Origin: Verrucomicrobiota bacterium
Lineage (GTDB): Bacteria; Verrucomicrobiota; Verrucomicrobiia; Opitutales; Opitutaceae
Direction of reading: 5' to 3'
NCBI GenBank assembly: GCA_023426435.1
Contig: JAFAAS010000187.1
Coordinates: forward strand, 9,158-73,157
DNA: 64,000 bases
Part shown: piece by piece, positions 8,444 through 16,849 of the stretch
Layout of the letters: the number at the start of each line of letters is the position of its first letter
Numbering within the stretch: position 1 is the stretch's first letter
The notes under the pieces: generated by a model
Seen by the model: only the letters and a program-made list of their open reading frames with translations
What the model was told of the DNA's origin: nothing
The model's database searches: none
Position numbers and translations under genes: made by a program

Positions 8444-11400
8444 TCACCGTCCGTGACACTGCTTGAACTTTTTCCCGCTGCCGCACGGGCACGGATCGTT
8501 GCGGCCGACTTTCGGCACTTCGCGTCGAATCGTGACCTTCGGCAGCTGAATCTCCTGATCCGCTTCCGGCGCCACCGCCGTGGCGGCCGCCGTCGATCCA
8601 CCGCTCGTCACCGCGCTGCGCGTTTCCACCGGCGGCACACCTGGCCTCGCCGGCGCCGGCAGATCCGTCGGTCCCACCGCGCGCGCCGTCCGACTCAGCA
8701 GCGCCAGCATGTTCTCGAACGACTCGAGATTCGACGCGCTGCGGAACAAGCCCGTGCAAATCTGCAGGCGAACATTGTTCATCAGCTCCTCGAAATAACG
8801 GAACGCCTCGCCCTTGTATTCGACCAGCGGATCTTTCTGACCGTAGCTGCGCAGGCCGATGCTCTTCCGCAGGTCCTCCATTTCCGTGAGGTGCTCCTGC
8901 CAGTGATGGTCGATCGCATTGATCACCACATAACGCTCGAGCGAACCCAGCGCTTCCGGAATCTCAACCGACTCCTTGATCGCGTAAGCCTGCTTGATCC
9001 GCTCCAGAAGCATCGCCGCCAGCGAATCGACATTTCCGCCCGAAAGTTCCTCGGCCTTGAGACTGATCGGGAAGTGCGAATTCACCCAACCCACGAGGCT
9101 CTCCGTCGAGGTCTGGCTCGCGCCGCTCTTTTCACCGACACCCGCATTCTCGAGCCGGTTGATCAACTCCTCCTCGATTTGCTCGAAGATGATGTCCTTC
9201 GGTCGCTCCGCGTGAATCGCCGCGTTGCGAATCCCATACACCACTTCGCGCTGCTGATTCAACACGTCGTCATACTGGAGCAGGCGCTTGCGAATCGAAT
9301 AATTCTGCTGCTCGACCTTCTTCTGCGCGCTCTCGATCGAGCGGTTCAGCCACGGATGCTCCAGCTCCTCGCCTTCCTGCATCGAGCCTTCCATCAAACG
9401 CGACGCGAGATTGCCCTGAAGAAAGAGGCGCATCAGGTCGTCTTCCAACGAGAGGAAAAACTTCGTGCGACCCGGATCGCCCTGACGCGAGCAACGACCG
9501 CGCAACTGCCGGTCGATGCGCCGCGATTCATGTCGCTCCGTTCCGACTACATACAGACCGCCAAGATCTCGCACGCCTTCGCCGAGTTTGATGTCCGTGC
9601 CGCGGCCCGCCATGTTCGTCGCGATCGTCACCGCGCCCCGCTGCCCCGCGCGCGCCACAATGTCCGCTTCCTGCGCGTGGAATTTCGCATTCAACACCGT
9701 GTGCACGATGCCCGCGCGTTTCAGCATGCGCGAAAGCACTTCCGATGACTCGACCGACACCGTGCCAACCAGCACCGGTTGCCCGCGCTTGTTCGCCTCC
9801 TCGATCTCCTTCACCACCGCCGCGTATTTGTCGCGCCGCGTCTTGAAGATGGAATCGTTCTTGTCGACGCGGATGCAGGGCTTGTTGGTCGGAATGACCT
9901 GCACCGCGAGTTTGTAGATGTCGCTGAACTCCGTCGCTTCCGTCTCCGCCGTGCCCGTCATGCCGGCGAGCTTCTCATACATGCGGAAATAATTCTGAAT
10001 CGTGATCGTCGCATAGGTGCGCGTCTCGCGCTCGATCGTCACGCCTTCCTTCGCTTCGACCGCTTGATGCAGCCCATCCGACCAGCGACGGCCCGGCATC
10101 ACGCGCCCGGTGTTCTCGTCGACGATCATCACTTTGCCTTCCTGCACCACGTATTCGACGTCGCGTTCGTAAAGCGAGTAAGCGCGCAACAACTGCGAGA
10201 TCGCGTGAATGTCTTCCGACACTTCGGCGTAGCGCTGCTGCGACGCGAGCTTCTGCGCCTCACGTTGCTCCGGAGTCATCGCCGAGTTCTTGTCGAGTTC
10301 GCTGAACTCGGTCGCGAGATCCGGCAGCACGAACGCATCCGGATTATCGGGACGCAGTTTTCCGCGGCCGATCTCTGTGAGATCCGCCTGATGCTGCCGC
10401 TCGTCGATGACGTAGAAGAGCTCCTCTTTCAGCCGATAAAGATCCGCCTTGTTCAGGTCGGAGTTCATCTCCGTCTCGACCTTGTCGAGCAGCTTGCGCC
10501 ACTCCGGAGTCTCCATCAGTCGCAAGAGTTGCTTGTTCTTCGGATGCCCCATCTTCACCTGGAGCATCTTGCGCGCGGCGGTCTGCTTGTCGTCGTTCGT
10601 CGCGTCCTTCTTCTCGAGCAGGTCCTTCGCTTCGCCGACGATCTTGTTGCAGAGCCGGATCTGATCGTTCACCAGCCGGTCCACCGGCGGCAGCAAGCGC
10701 GTAAACGGCTGCTCGCGCTCGATCGGCGCAGGGCCGGAAATGATCAACGGCGTGCGCGCCTCGTCGACGAGGATCGAGTCGATTTCGTCGACGATGCAAT
10801 ACCAGTAGTCGCGCTGAACCTGATCCTCCTTGCGCGTCGCCATGCCATTGTCGCGCAGGTAATCGAAACCGAACTCGCTCGCCGTCCCATACGTGATGTC
10901 GCGGCCATACATCTCGCGCCGCAAATCCGGCGGCATCTGCTGCTGTATGCAGCCAACGGATACGCCGAGGAAATTGTAGAGATAGCCCATCCACTCCGAG
11001 TCGCGGCGCGCGAGGTAGTCGTTGACCGTGACGAGCTGCGCATTCCGCCCCACCAGCGAGTTGAGATAAAGCGGCAGCGTCGAAACGAGCGTCTTGCCTT
11101 CGCCGGTCGCCATTTCCGCAATCTTCCCCTGGTGGATCGCGATGCCGCCGATCAGCTGCACGTCGAAGTGCACCATGTCCCACGTCAGCTCATGGTCGCA
11201 CACGATGATCTTCCGGCCCACCAGCCGGCGCGCGGCGTTCTTCACCGTCGCAAACGCCTCGGGCAGGATCTCGTTGAGCATCGCCTTCTTGTCCGCGGCC
11301 GACGCCAGCCGCGTCCGGAACTCGTCCGTCTTGGCCCGCAACTGCTCGTCGCTGAGCGACTGGTAGGATTGTTCGAGTTCGTTGATGCGCGCGACGATCG

Positions 11401-11467
11401 GGCGGCACGACTCGAGGAACTTACGATAGTGCCGGCCGGAAAAGCGTTTGAAGAGAAACGACAGCAT
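8444..11467 (-). CDS. secA: Preprotein translocase ATPase SecA
   Basis: 1007 residues. The ATPase motor drives unfolded preproteins through SecYEG. Walker A is GEGKT at residues 122-126, a DEAD-like Walker B is in VDEIDSILVDEARTP, the second nucleotide domain has TIATNMAGRGTDIKL, and the C-terminal zinc finger is CPCGSGKKFKQCHGR. It is about 100 residues longer than E. coli SecA, partly through an Ala/Pro/Thr-rich linker before the zinc finger and an insertion around residues 270-400. secY lies in the superoperon at the right of the window. Confidence 0.98.
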   Translation of the reverse strand: MLSFLFKRFSGRHYRKFLESCRPIVARINELEQSYQSLSDEQLRAKTDEFRTRLASAADKKAMLNEILPEAFATVKNAARRLVGRKIIVCDHELTWDMVHFDVQLIGGIAIHQGKIAEMATGEGKTLVSTLPLYLNSLVGRNAQLVTVNDYLARRDSEWMGYLYNFLGVSVGCIQQQMPPDLRREMYGRDITYGTASEFGFDYLRDNGMATRKEDQVQRDYWYCIVDEIDSILVDEARTPLIISGPAPIEREQPFTRLLPPVDRLVNDQIRLCNKIVGEAKDLLEKKDATNDDKQTAARKMLQVKMGHPKNKQLLRLMETPEWRKLLDKVETEMNSDLNKADLYRLKEELFYVIDERQHQADLTEIGRGKLRPDNPDAFVLPDLATEFSELDKNSAMTPEQREAQKLASQQRYAEVSEDIHAISQLLRAYSLYERDVEYVVQEGKVMIVDENTGRVMPGRRWSDGLHQAVEAKEGVTIERETRTYATITIQNYFRMYEKLAGMTGTAETEATEFSDIYKLAVQVIPTNKPCIRVDKNDSIFKTRRDKYAAVVKEIEEANKRGQPVLVGTVSVESSEVLSRMLKRAGIVHTVLNAKFHAQEADIVARAGQRGAVTIATNMAGRGTDIKLGEGVRDLGGLYVVGTERHESRRIDRQLRGRCSRQGDPGRTKFFLSLEDDLMRLFLQGNLASRLMEGSMQEGEELEHPWLNRSIESAQKKVEQQNYSIRKRLLQYDDVLNQQREVVYGIRNAAIHAERPKDIIFEQIEEELINRLENAGVGEKSGASQTSTESLVGWVNSHFPISLKAEELSGGNVDSLAAMLLERIKQAYAIKESVEIPEALGSLERYVVINAIDHHWQEHLTEMEDLRKSIGLRSYGQKDPLVEYKGEAFRYFEELMNNVRLQICTGLFRSASNLESFENMLALLSRTARAVGPTDLPAPARPGVPPVETRSAVTSGGSTAAATAVAPEADQEIQLPKVTIRREVPKVGRNDPCPCGSGKKFKQCHGR

Positions 11468-11523
11468 TGAAAGGGTCGAAGGCTAGTTCTCGGCCCTTCC
11501 TTGGCAAATGGCAAAATTGACGC

Positions 11524-11549
11524 GTGGAGCCCGACGTCCCCCGTCGGGC
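11524..11549 (+). repeat. Palindrome family B, copy 1 (secA-uxs gap)
   Basis: GTGGAGCCCGACG then the inverted arm CGTCGGGC around a short C-rich loop. The same GTGGAGC+CCGACG/CGTCGGG layout recurs at 23381-23406, and in related form at 39708-39732 on the opposite strand. Confidence 0.65.
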
Positions 11550-11585
11550 GGGAGCGCATTCACGCGTCGTTCCGCCTCCGATCCC

Positions 11586-12512
11586 TCACACGCGCGTCCG
11601 GAAATACTCGATCGTTTTCTGCAAACCTTCCTCGAGCGGCACCTGCGGCTCCCACTTCAAGATTTTGCGCGCGAGCGAAATATCCGGCTGCCGCTGCTTC
11701 GGATCGTCCGCCGGCAACGGCTTGTGCACGATCTTCGATTTCCCGCCGACCAGCTTCAGCGTCAGCTCCGCCAGCTCCAACATCGTGAACTCGCCCGGGT
11801 TGCCCAGGTTCATCGGCCCGACCGTCTCGTCCTGGTTCATGAAGCGCACAAACCCCTCGATCAGATCGCTCACGAAACAGAACGAGCGCGTTTGCGACCC
11901 ATCGCCATAAATCGTGATGTCTTCGCCGCGCAGCGCCTGAACGATAAAATTGGATACCACCCGCCCGTCCGCCTCGTGCATGCGCGGACCATACGTGTTG
12001 AAGATCCGGATCACGCGAATATCCACGCCGTTCTCGCGGTGATAATCGAAGAAGAGCGTCTCCGCGCAGCGCTTGCCTTCATCATAACACGAGCGCCGCC
12101 CAATCGGATTCACATTCCCCCAATAACTCTCCGGCTGCGGATGCACCGAGGGATCGCCGTAAACTTCGCTCGTGCTCGCCTGAAACACGCGCGCCTTCAC
12201 CCGCTTCGCCAGCCCGAGACAATTGATCGCGCCCATCACCGAGGTCTTCGTCGTCTTGATCGGATTGAACTGGTAGTGCGGCGGCGACGCCGGACACGCG
12301 AGATTGTAGATCTGATCCACCTCGAACTTGAACGGATCGATCACGTCATGCCGCACGAACTCGAACCGCGGATTCCCGTGCAAATGCTCGATGTTGATTT
12401 TTCGCCCGGTGAAAAGGTTGTCCAGGGCGATGACTTCATGCCCGTCGGCCAGCAGCCGATCGCAAAGATGGGAACCGAGAAATCCGGCGCCGCCGGTGAC
12501 AAGTATGCGCAT
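11586..12512 (-). CDS. uxs: UDP-glucuronate decarboxylase (UDP-xylose synthase family SDR)
   Basis: 308 residues. An extended short-chain dehydrogenase converting UDP-glucuronate to UDP-xylose. The NAD-binding TGGAGFLGSH is at the N-terminus, and the UXS-typical CPASPPHYQ is near residue 80. Serines of ASTSEVYGDP and the catalytic Tyr-x3-Lys in CYDEGKR follow, then RIFNTYGPRM and FVSDLIEGF. The cytosolic product would feed polysaccharide synthesis. The close alternative is dTDP-glucose 4,6-dehydratase, but the CPASPPHYQ segment and the short length favour UXS. ATG at 12512; upstream open frame runs into the divergent barrel gene and is not coding. Confidence 0.9.
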   Translation of the reverse strand: MRILVTGGAGFLGSHLCDRLLADGHEVIALDNLFTGRKINIEHLHGNPRFEFVRHDVIDPFKFEVDQIYNLACPASPPHYQFNPIKTTKTSVMGAINCLGLAKRVKARVFQASTSEVYGDPSVHPQPESYWGNVNPIGRRSCYDEGKRCAETLFFDYHRENGVDIRVIRIFNTYGPRMHEADGRVVSNFIVQALRGEDITIYGDGSQTRSFCFVSDLIEGFVRFMNQDETVGPMNLGNPGEFTMLELAELTLKLVGGKSKIVHKPLPADDPKQRQPDISLARKILKWEPQVPLEEGLQKTIEYFRTRV

Positions 12513-12716
12513 GGTGGAAAGGTCGTGAAACGCTGAAGCCGAGAACCGCCAATTTCGAGCAAAACGCTGAACAGCGGCCCAATGCACACCGCAAACCGCG
12601 CCAAAAGTTCCGCCAAGACACGAAATTATTCTGATTGCCGGCCGGCCGCAGTCCCGTAGCAACCCCACCCCCGAAATTCGTATTCGGATTTTGGGGACCA
12701 AACCAAGACAACAAAC

Positions 12717-13358
12717 ATGACCTACTCCAAGATCCTCCTCAGCGCGCTCGCCCTGGCGGCCGCGTCGAGCTCGTTTGCGCAGACCGAGTCCGCGCCGGTG
12801 ACGACGTCCTCGTCCGCCGGCCTCCTCGGCCAGCGCTACGTCGCGATCACCGGCCTCACGGAAGATTTCCGTAACGCCGGCGGCCTCGACAACGCGTTCG
12901 GCGCCAACATCGGTGCGAACCTGCCGCTGTCGGCGAATCTCGACCTCGGCTTCGGCTACGGTTACGAGCGCCTCTCCGACGGCGGGCTGAAGTATCGCGA
13001 ACACGCGATCAGCGCTTCGCTGACGCCGTTCGTGAACGTCGCGGAAAACGTCAAGGTGTTCGCCGACGCCACCGTCGGTCACGCCTGGGCGAAGGCCCGC
13101 AACTTCGGCACCAGCGCCAGCAACGACGACAGCTTCTGGAGCCTCGGCGTCGGCGCCGAGCTCGGCCTCGGCGCTCGCACCGCCCTGACCGGCCGCGTGT
13201 CCTACAACGACGCGTTCGACGGCAACAGCCAAGGCTCCTGGGCGTTCACCGTCGGCGCGAATCACTGGTTCACCGAAAAGGTGGCCGGCGTCGCCAGCGT
13301 GACGTTCGTCGAAAGCGACTCGATCGTCTATCAGGTCGGCGTCGCCTTCCGCTTCTGA
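12717..13358 (+). CDS. Outer-membrane beta-barrel protein, porin-like
   Basis: 213 residues. A clear signal peptide (MTYSKILLSALALAAASSSFAQ) has cleavage after FAQ. The remainder alternates hydrophobic and polar residues in 8 or so strands (DLGFGYGYERL, HAISASLTPFV, WSLGVGAELGL) and ends in Phe (VAFRF), the usual barrel-assembly signal. It resembles small OmpA/OmpW-like barrels. It is divergent from uxs with a 204-bp gap and is followed by a strong terminator. The ligand is unknown. Confidence 0.85.
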   Translation: MTYSKILLSALALAAASSSFAQTESAPVTTSSSAGLLGQRYVAITGLTEDFRNAGGLDNAFGANIGANLPLSANLDLGFGYGYERLSDGGLKYREHAISASLTPFVNVAENVKVFADATVGHAWAKARNFGTSASNDDSFWSLGVGAELGLGARTALTGRVSYNDAFDGNSQGSWAFTVGANHWFTEKVAGVASVTFVESDSIVYQVGVAFRF

Positions 13359-13390
13359 GCGAGGTCGCTAGCTAAATACTGAAAACAACC

Positions 13391-13423
13391 GGCCCGCGTG
13401 TCGAAAGGCACGCGGGCCTTTTT
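13391..13423 (+). terminator. Rho-independent terminator of the barrel gene
   Basis: A perfect 10-bp stem GGCCCGCGTG/CACGCGGGCC with an 8-nt loop is followed by TTTTT, 32 bp after the barrel gene stop. Confidence 0.93.
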
Positions 13424-13482
13424 GTGCCCGCGGCGCGATAGGTCCGACGACACCGCCGCGCATCTTGTTTTCGTGCTTGCTT

Positions 13483-13502
13483 AATTAAGTTTGAACTTAA
13501 TT
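13483..13502 (+). promoter_or_regulatory. ArsR-type operator palindrome
   Basis: A perfect 9-bp inverted repeat AATTAAGTT-TG-AACTTAATT lies 9 bp upstream of the arsR ATG. It is strikingly AT-rich in a GC-rich context. Its position, symmetry and spacing fit autorepression by the ArsR dimer encoded directly downstream (inference). Confidence 0.8.
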
Positions 13503-13511
13503 GTGGCGACC

Positions 13512-13841
13512 ATGCAAAGCCTCGTCGCCCTCGCCGACCCCACACGTCGCCGCATCGTCGAGCTCCTCGCCACGCGCGATCGCACCGCCGGCGAGATCGT
13601 CGAAAAATTCGACGTCTCCGCTCCCGCCATTTCCCAGCACCTGAAAGTCCTCCGCGAAGCCGGCCTCGTCACCGTCCGCGCCGAAGGACAACACCGCATC
13701 CACTCCGTCAACCCCGACGGCTTCGACGAACTTTCCGCCTGGCTCGAACGCACGCGCCGCGTGTGGAGCCGCCGCCTCGACGCCCTCGAACGCGAGCTCC
13801 GCGCCGACGACGCGAAAAACAAAAACAAATCCTCCTCATGA
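13512..13841 (+). CDS. ArsR/SmtB family transcriptional regulator
   Basis: 109 residues. A winged helix-turn-helix with the typical ADPTRRRIVELLATRDRTAGEI, VSAPAISQHLKVLREAGLV recognition helix and VRAEGQHRIHSV wing. No metal-binding Cys pairs are present, as is usual for the ArsR subgroup paired with AHSA1/SRPBCC proteins. The ATG at 13512 is preferred over a TTG at 13491, which lies in the operator. Its TGA overlaps the next ATG (13838), which indicates coupling. Confidence 0.93.
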   Translation: MQSLVALADPTRRRIVELLATRDRTAGEIVEKFDVSAPAISQHLKVLREAGLVTVRAEGQHRIHSVNPDGFDELSAWLERTRRVWSRRLDALERELRADDAKNKNKSSS

Positions 13842-14389
13842 ACACAGCCCCCCACGACAACGACTCCTACGCCGAATTCCCCGTCCGCGGCGAACTCCGC
13901 ATCGTCCGCCTCCTCCCCGGCCCCATCGAACGCGTCTGGGAATTCCTCACCGATCCCGAAAAACGCAGCCGCTGGTTCGCCGGCGGCGTCACCGAACCTC
14001 GCGCGGGCGGCAGGATCGAGTTCGTGATGCATCACGCGAAACTCTCGCCGGACGAAACGCCTCCCGAAAAATACGCGCAGGTCCACGAGCCCGGCGTCAC
14101 CTTCGAGGGCCGCGTCCTCCGCTACGAACCTCCGCACGTTCTCAGCTACACCTTCGGCGACGAGGAATCGCAGGTCACGTTCGAGCTCACGCCACAAGGC
14201 CATCAAGTGCGTCTCGTCGTCACCCACCGTTCGACCGGCGAAGATATCAAGGAACAGTTCAACTACGCCGGCGGCTGGCACACGCACCTCGCCATCCTCG
14301 TCGCGCTGCTCGAAGGAAGCACGCCCCCAAAATTCTGGGCCAACCACGCCCGCCTCGAGTCCCACTACCGCGCCGTCGCCCCGCGCTGA
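13838..14389 (+). CDS. SRPBCC / AHSA1 domain protein
   Basis: 183 residues. An AHSA1-like START-fold domain: N-terminal RIVRLLPGPIERVWEFLTDPEKRSRWFAGG, central GRVLRYEPPHVLSYTFG, then VTFELTPQGHQVRLVVTHR and C-terminal GGWHTHLAILVALLEG. It is translationally coupled to the ArsR gene. The family binds hydrophobic ligands in a helix-grip pocket, and the pair is commonly found together, suggesting a ligand or stress response. It ends exactly at the base before the convergent tgt stop codon. Confidence 0.9.
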   Translation: MNTAPHDNDSYAEFPVRGELRIVRLLPGPIERVWEFLTDPEKRSRWFAGGVTEPRAGGRIEFVMHHAKLSPDETPPEKYAQVHEPGVTFEGRVLRYEPPHVLSYTFGDEESQVTFELTPQGHQVRLVVTHRSTGEDIKEQFNYAGGWHTHLAILVALLEGSTPPKFWANHARLESHYRAVAPR

Positions 14390-15538
14390 TCAACCCGCGA
14401 CCCGCGCCGCCGCGCCCGCCTCATAGCGCTCGATCCAAGCCCGATGCCACGGGCCGAAATCCCCGGCCTCGAGATGCGCGCGCGCCTGCGCCATCAGGTC
14501 CAAATAGAAATGCAGATTGTGAATCGTCAGCAGCGTGCAGCTGATGATTTCTCCCGCGAGGGTCACATGCCGCAGATACGCGCGTGAAAAATTCCGACAC
14601 GTGTAATTGTCCAACCCTTCCACAATCGGACGCGGATCCGTCCGGTATTTCTCGTTCCGCAAATTCATCGGTCCATCCGGCGTAAACACCAATCCGTTCC
14701 GCGCCACGCGCGTCGGCAGCACGCAGTCGAACATGTCCACGCCAAGCGCGATCATCTTCAAAATCTGCGGCGGCGTCCCCAGCCCCATCGTGTAACGCGG
14801 CTTTTCCGCCGGCATGAACGGCGTGGTCGCCCCCACCTGCTTCAACATCTCCGGCTCCGGCTCGCCGACACTCACGCCGCCGACCGCGTATCCAGGAAAG
14901 TCCAACGCCGCGAGCGCCTCCGCCGCCTCGCGGCGCAAATCGTCAAAGGTCGATCCTTGCACGATCGCAAACACATGATGCCCATTCGCGAGGAAGCCGC
15001 TGTCCGTCGCGATTTCCTTGCACTGCCTCGCCCAGCGTTCACTCCGCGCCACCGCCTTCGCACACGCGTCGCGCTCGCACGGCCAGGGCGGACACTCGTC
15101 GATCACCATCGCGATATCGCTGCCGAGGTTCTGCTGAATCGTCATCACCTCGCGCGGGCCGAGAAACAACTTCGCGCCATCGAGATGCGACTGAAACGCC
15201 ACGCCGTCCTCCCGGATGTCGCGCAGCTTCGCCAGCGAGAAAACCTGAAACCCGCCGCTGTCCGTCAAAATCGGCCCATCCCACCCCATGAATCCATGCA
15301 ACCCGCCCAAGTCGCGCACCACTTCGCTGCCGGGTCGCAGGTTCAAATGATACGTATTCCCGAGAATGATTTGCGCCCCGATCTCTTTTAACTGCACCGG
15401 CGTCACCGACTTGACCGTTCCTTGCGTCCCCACCGGCATGAAAATCGGCGTCTCCACAATTCCATGACGCGTCCGCAGCCGCCCCCGCCGCGCCGCCGTC
15501 GCCGTATCCGTCCGAATCAACTCGAAGTGATTAGCCAT
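14390..15538 (-). CDS. tgt: tRNA-guanine transglycosylase with altered zinc site
   Basis: 382 residues. Exchanges G34 for preQ1 in GUN-anticodon tRNAs. Family motifs are GTQGTVKSVTP, GNTYHLNLRPG, the DSGGFQVFSL active-site loop, the GGVSVGEP/PRYTMGLGTP region and CVLPTRVARNG with the nucleophile Asp just upstream. The C-terminal zinc motif, normally C-x-C-x2-C then His, reads L-D-N-Y-T-C here: two of three cysteines are replaced by Leu and Asn, while the later IHNLHFYL His is kept. ATG at 15538 (MANHFEL). No other queuosine gene is nearby. Confidence 0.95.
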   Translation of the reverse strand: MANHFELIRTDTATAARRGRLRTRHGIVETPIFMPVGTQGTVKSVTPVQLKEIGAQIILGNTYHLNLRPGSEVVRDLGGLHGFMGWDGPILTDSGGFQVFSLAKLRDIREDGVAFQSHLDGAKLFLGPREVMTIQQNLGSDIAMVIDECPPWPCERDACAKAVARSERWARQCKEIATDSGFLANGHHVFAIVQGSTFDDLRREAAEALAALDFPGYAVGGVSVGEPEPEMLKQVGATTPFMPAEKPRYTMGLGTPPQILKMIALGVDMFDCVLPTRVARNGLVFTPDGPMNLRNEKYRTDPRPIVEGLDNYTCRNFSRAYLRHVTLAGEIISCTLLTIHNLHFYLDLMAQARAHLEAGDFGPWHRAWIERYEAGAAARVAG

Positions 15539-15664
15539 CGTCGAAACTTCGCCGCACCGCGCCCTAACATCCAACTCCTAAATTCCACCCCTGCTGTTCA
15601 GCTCGCCACACTCTCCATTTGCTTTCAGCCCATCAGCCTTCCAGTTTTTTAAACCTTTCCGACC

Positions 15665-16231
15665 GTGCTCCTCGTCATCGACAACTACGACTCCTTCACC
15701 TTCAACCTCGTCCAATACTTCGGCGAGTTGGGCGTGGAGCAGCGCGTTTTCCGCAACGACGAGATCACCCCCGCCGAAGCCCTCGCGCTCAAACCCGACC
15801 GCGTCCTCCTCTCGCCCGGCCCGTGCTCGCCCAAGGAAGCCGGCGTCACGCTCGACATCATCAAAGCCTTCGCCGGCGTGAAACCCATGCTCGGCGTCTG
15901 CCTCGGCCATCAATCGATCGGCCACTACTTCGGCGGCAACGTCGTCCGCGCCTCGCGCCTGATGCACGGCAAAACATCGCCCATCCTTCACAAGGACACC
16001 GACGTCTTCCGCGGCCTGCCCCAAGGTTTCGCCGCCACGCGCTATCACTCGCTCCTCGTCGAACGCAGCACGTTTCCGAAAGACCTCGAAATCACCGCCG
16101 AAACCGCCGAGGGCGAGGTCATGGGCCTCCGCCACAAATCCCTTCCCATCTGGGGCGTCCAGTTTCACCCCGAATCCATCGCCACCGACGGCGGCATGCA
16201 GATCCTCAAAAATTTCCTCGAATTAAACTGA
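15665..16231 (+). CDS. Anthranilate / aminodeoxychorismate synthase glutamine amidotransferase
   Basis: 188 residues. Class I glutamine amidotransferase (TrpG/PabA): N-terminal LLVIDNYDSFTFNLVQYFG, LLSPGPCSPKEAG oxyanion region, nucleophile Cys in GVCLGHQSIG and the His-x-Glu in QFHPES. It releases ammonia for a chorismate-using partner. The sequence alone does not decide between trpG and pabA, and neither trpE nor pabB is adjacent, so it may serve both. The start is GTG. Confidence 0.92.
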   Translation: MLLVIDNYDSFTFNLVQYFGELGVEQRVFRNDEITPAEALALKPDRVLLSPGPCSPKEAGVTLDIIKAFAGVKPMLGVCLGHQSIGHYFGGNVVRASRLMHGKTSPILHKDTDVFRGLPQGFAATRYHSLLVERSTFPKDLEITAETAEGEVMGLRHKSLPIWGVQFHPESIATDGGMQILKNFLELN

Positions 16232-16322
16232 TTGAAGCGGGCCGCCCGCGAAAAAACGCGAAATCCCGGATTTTTCTTCGCGATGTTTCGCGTGTTTAGC
16301 GGGCAACCCAACCGACACCTCC

Positions 16323-16799
16323 ATGCGCTGCCCCAAATGCACCTCGATCGAGGACAAAGTCATCGACTCGCGCATCAGCCGCGAGGGATCGACCATTCGC
16401 CGCCGCCGCGAATGCCTCGAGTGCGGCCACCGCTACAGCACCACCGAAACGCTCGTCCGCGACGGCATCGTCGTCCTCAAACGCGACGGCCGCCGCGAGG
16501 AATTCTCCCGCGAGAAACTCCTCCACGCCGTCCGCGCCGCGTGCCACAAACGCCCCGTCGACGCCGAGCAAATCACGATGCTGATCGAGGACGTCATCGA
16601 CGCCCTCGAAGCCCAATTCGATTCCGAAATCCCTTCCTCCGCGATCGGCGACGCCGTCATGCAACGCCTCCGCACCGTCGACCAGGTCGCCTACGTCCGC
16701 TTCGCCAGCGTGTATAAGGAATTTCGCGACGTCTCCGAATTCGTCCAGGAAATCGGCTCCCTCCCCAAACCGAAAACCGGCACCAACCCGCCGCACTGA
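16323..16799 (+). CDS. nrdR: Transcriptional repressor NrdR
   Basis: 158 residues, the standard length. N-terminal zinc ribbon CPKC...CLEC (residues 3-34) and an ATP-cone domain (VLKRDGRREEFSREKLLHAV onward). It represses ribonucleotide reductase genes when bound to dATP/ATP. No nrd gene is in view. A solitary REP follows 7 bp after the stop. Confidence 0.97.
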   Translation: MRCPKCTSIEDKVIDSRISREGSTIRRRRECLECGHRYSTTETLVRDGIVVLKRDGRREEFSREKLLHAVRAACHKRPVDAEQITMLIEDVIDALEAQFDSEIPSSAIGDAVMQRLRTVDQVAYVRFASVYKEFRDVSEFVQEIGSLPKPKTGTNPPH

Positions 16800-16806
16800 C
16801 GCCTCC

Positions 16807-16830
16807 TGTAGGAGCCTGCTTGCAGGCGAT
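16807..16830 (+). repeat. Solitary REP copy
   Basis: TGTAGGAGCCTGCTTGCAGG followed by CGAT, identical to the copy at 7744-7767. It has no inverted partner nearby, unlike the four paired loci. It lies between nrdR and the next gene. Confidence 0.92.
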
Positions 16831-16849
16831 CCGACGCTCCGCGCGCCCC

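Noticed and set aside
9779..11470. 563-codon plus-strand open frame opposite secA
   Set aside because: Antisense shadow of SecA with no recognisable domain.
12513..13265. N-terminal extension of uxs into the divergent barrel gene
   Set aside because: UXS homology begins at MRILVTGGAGFLGSH (12512), and the upstream frame is antisense to a signal-peptide barrel gene.
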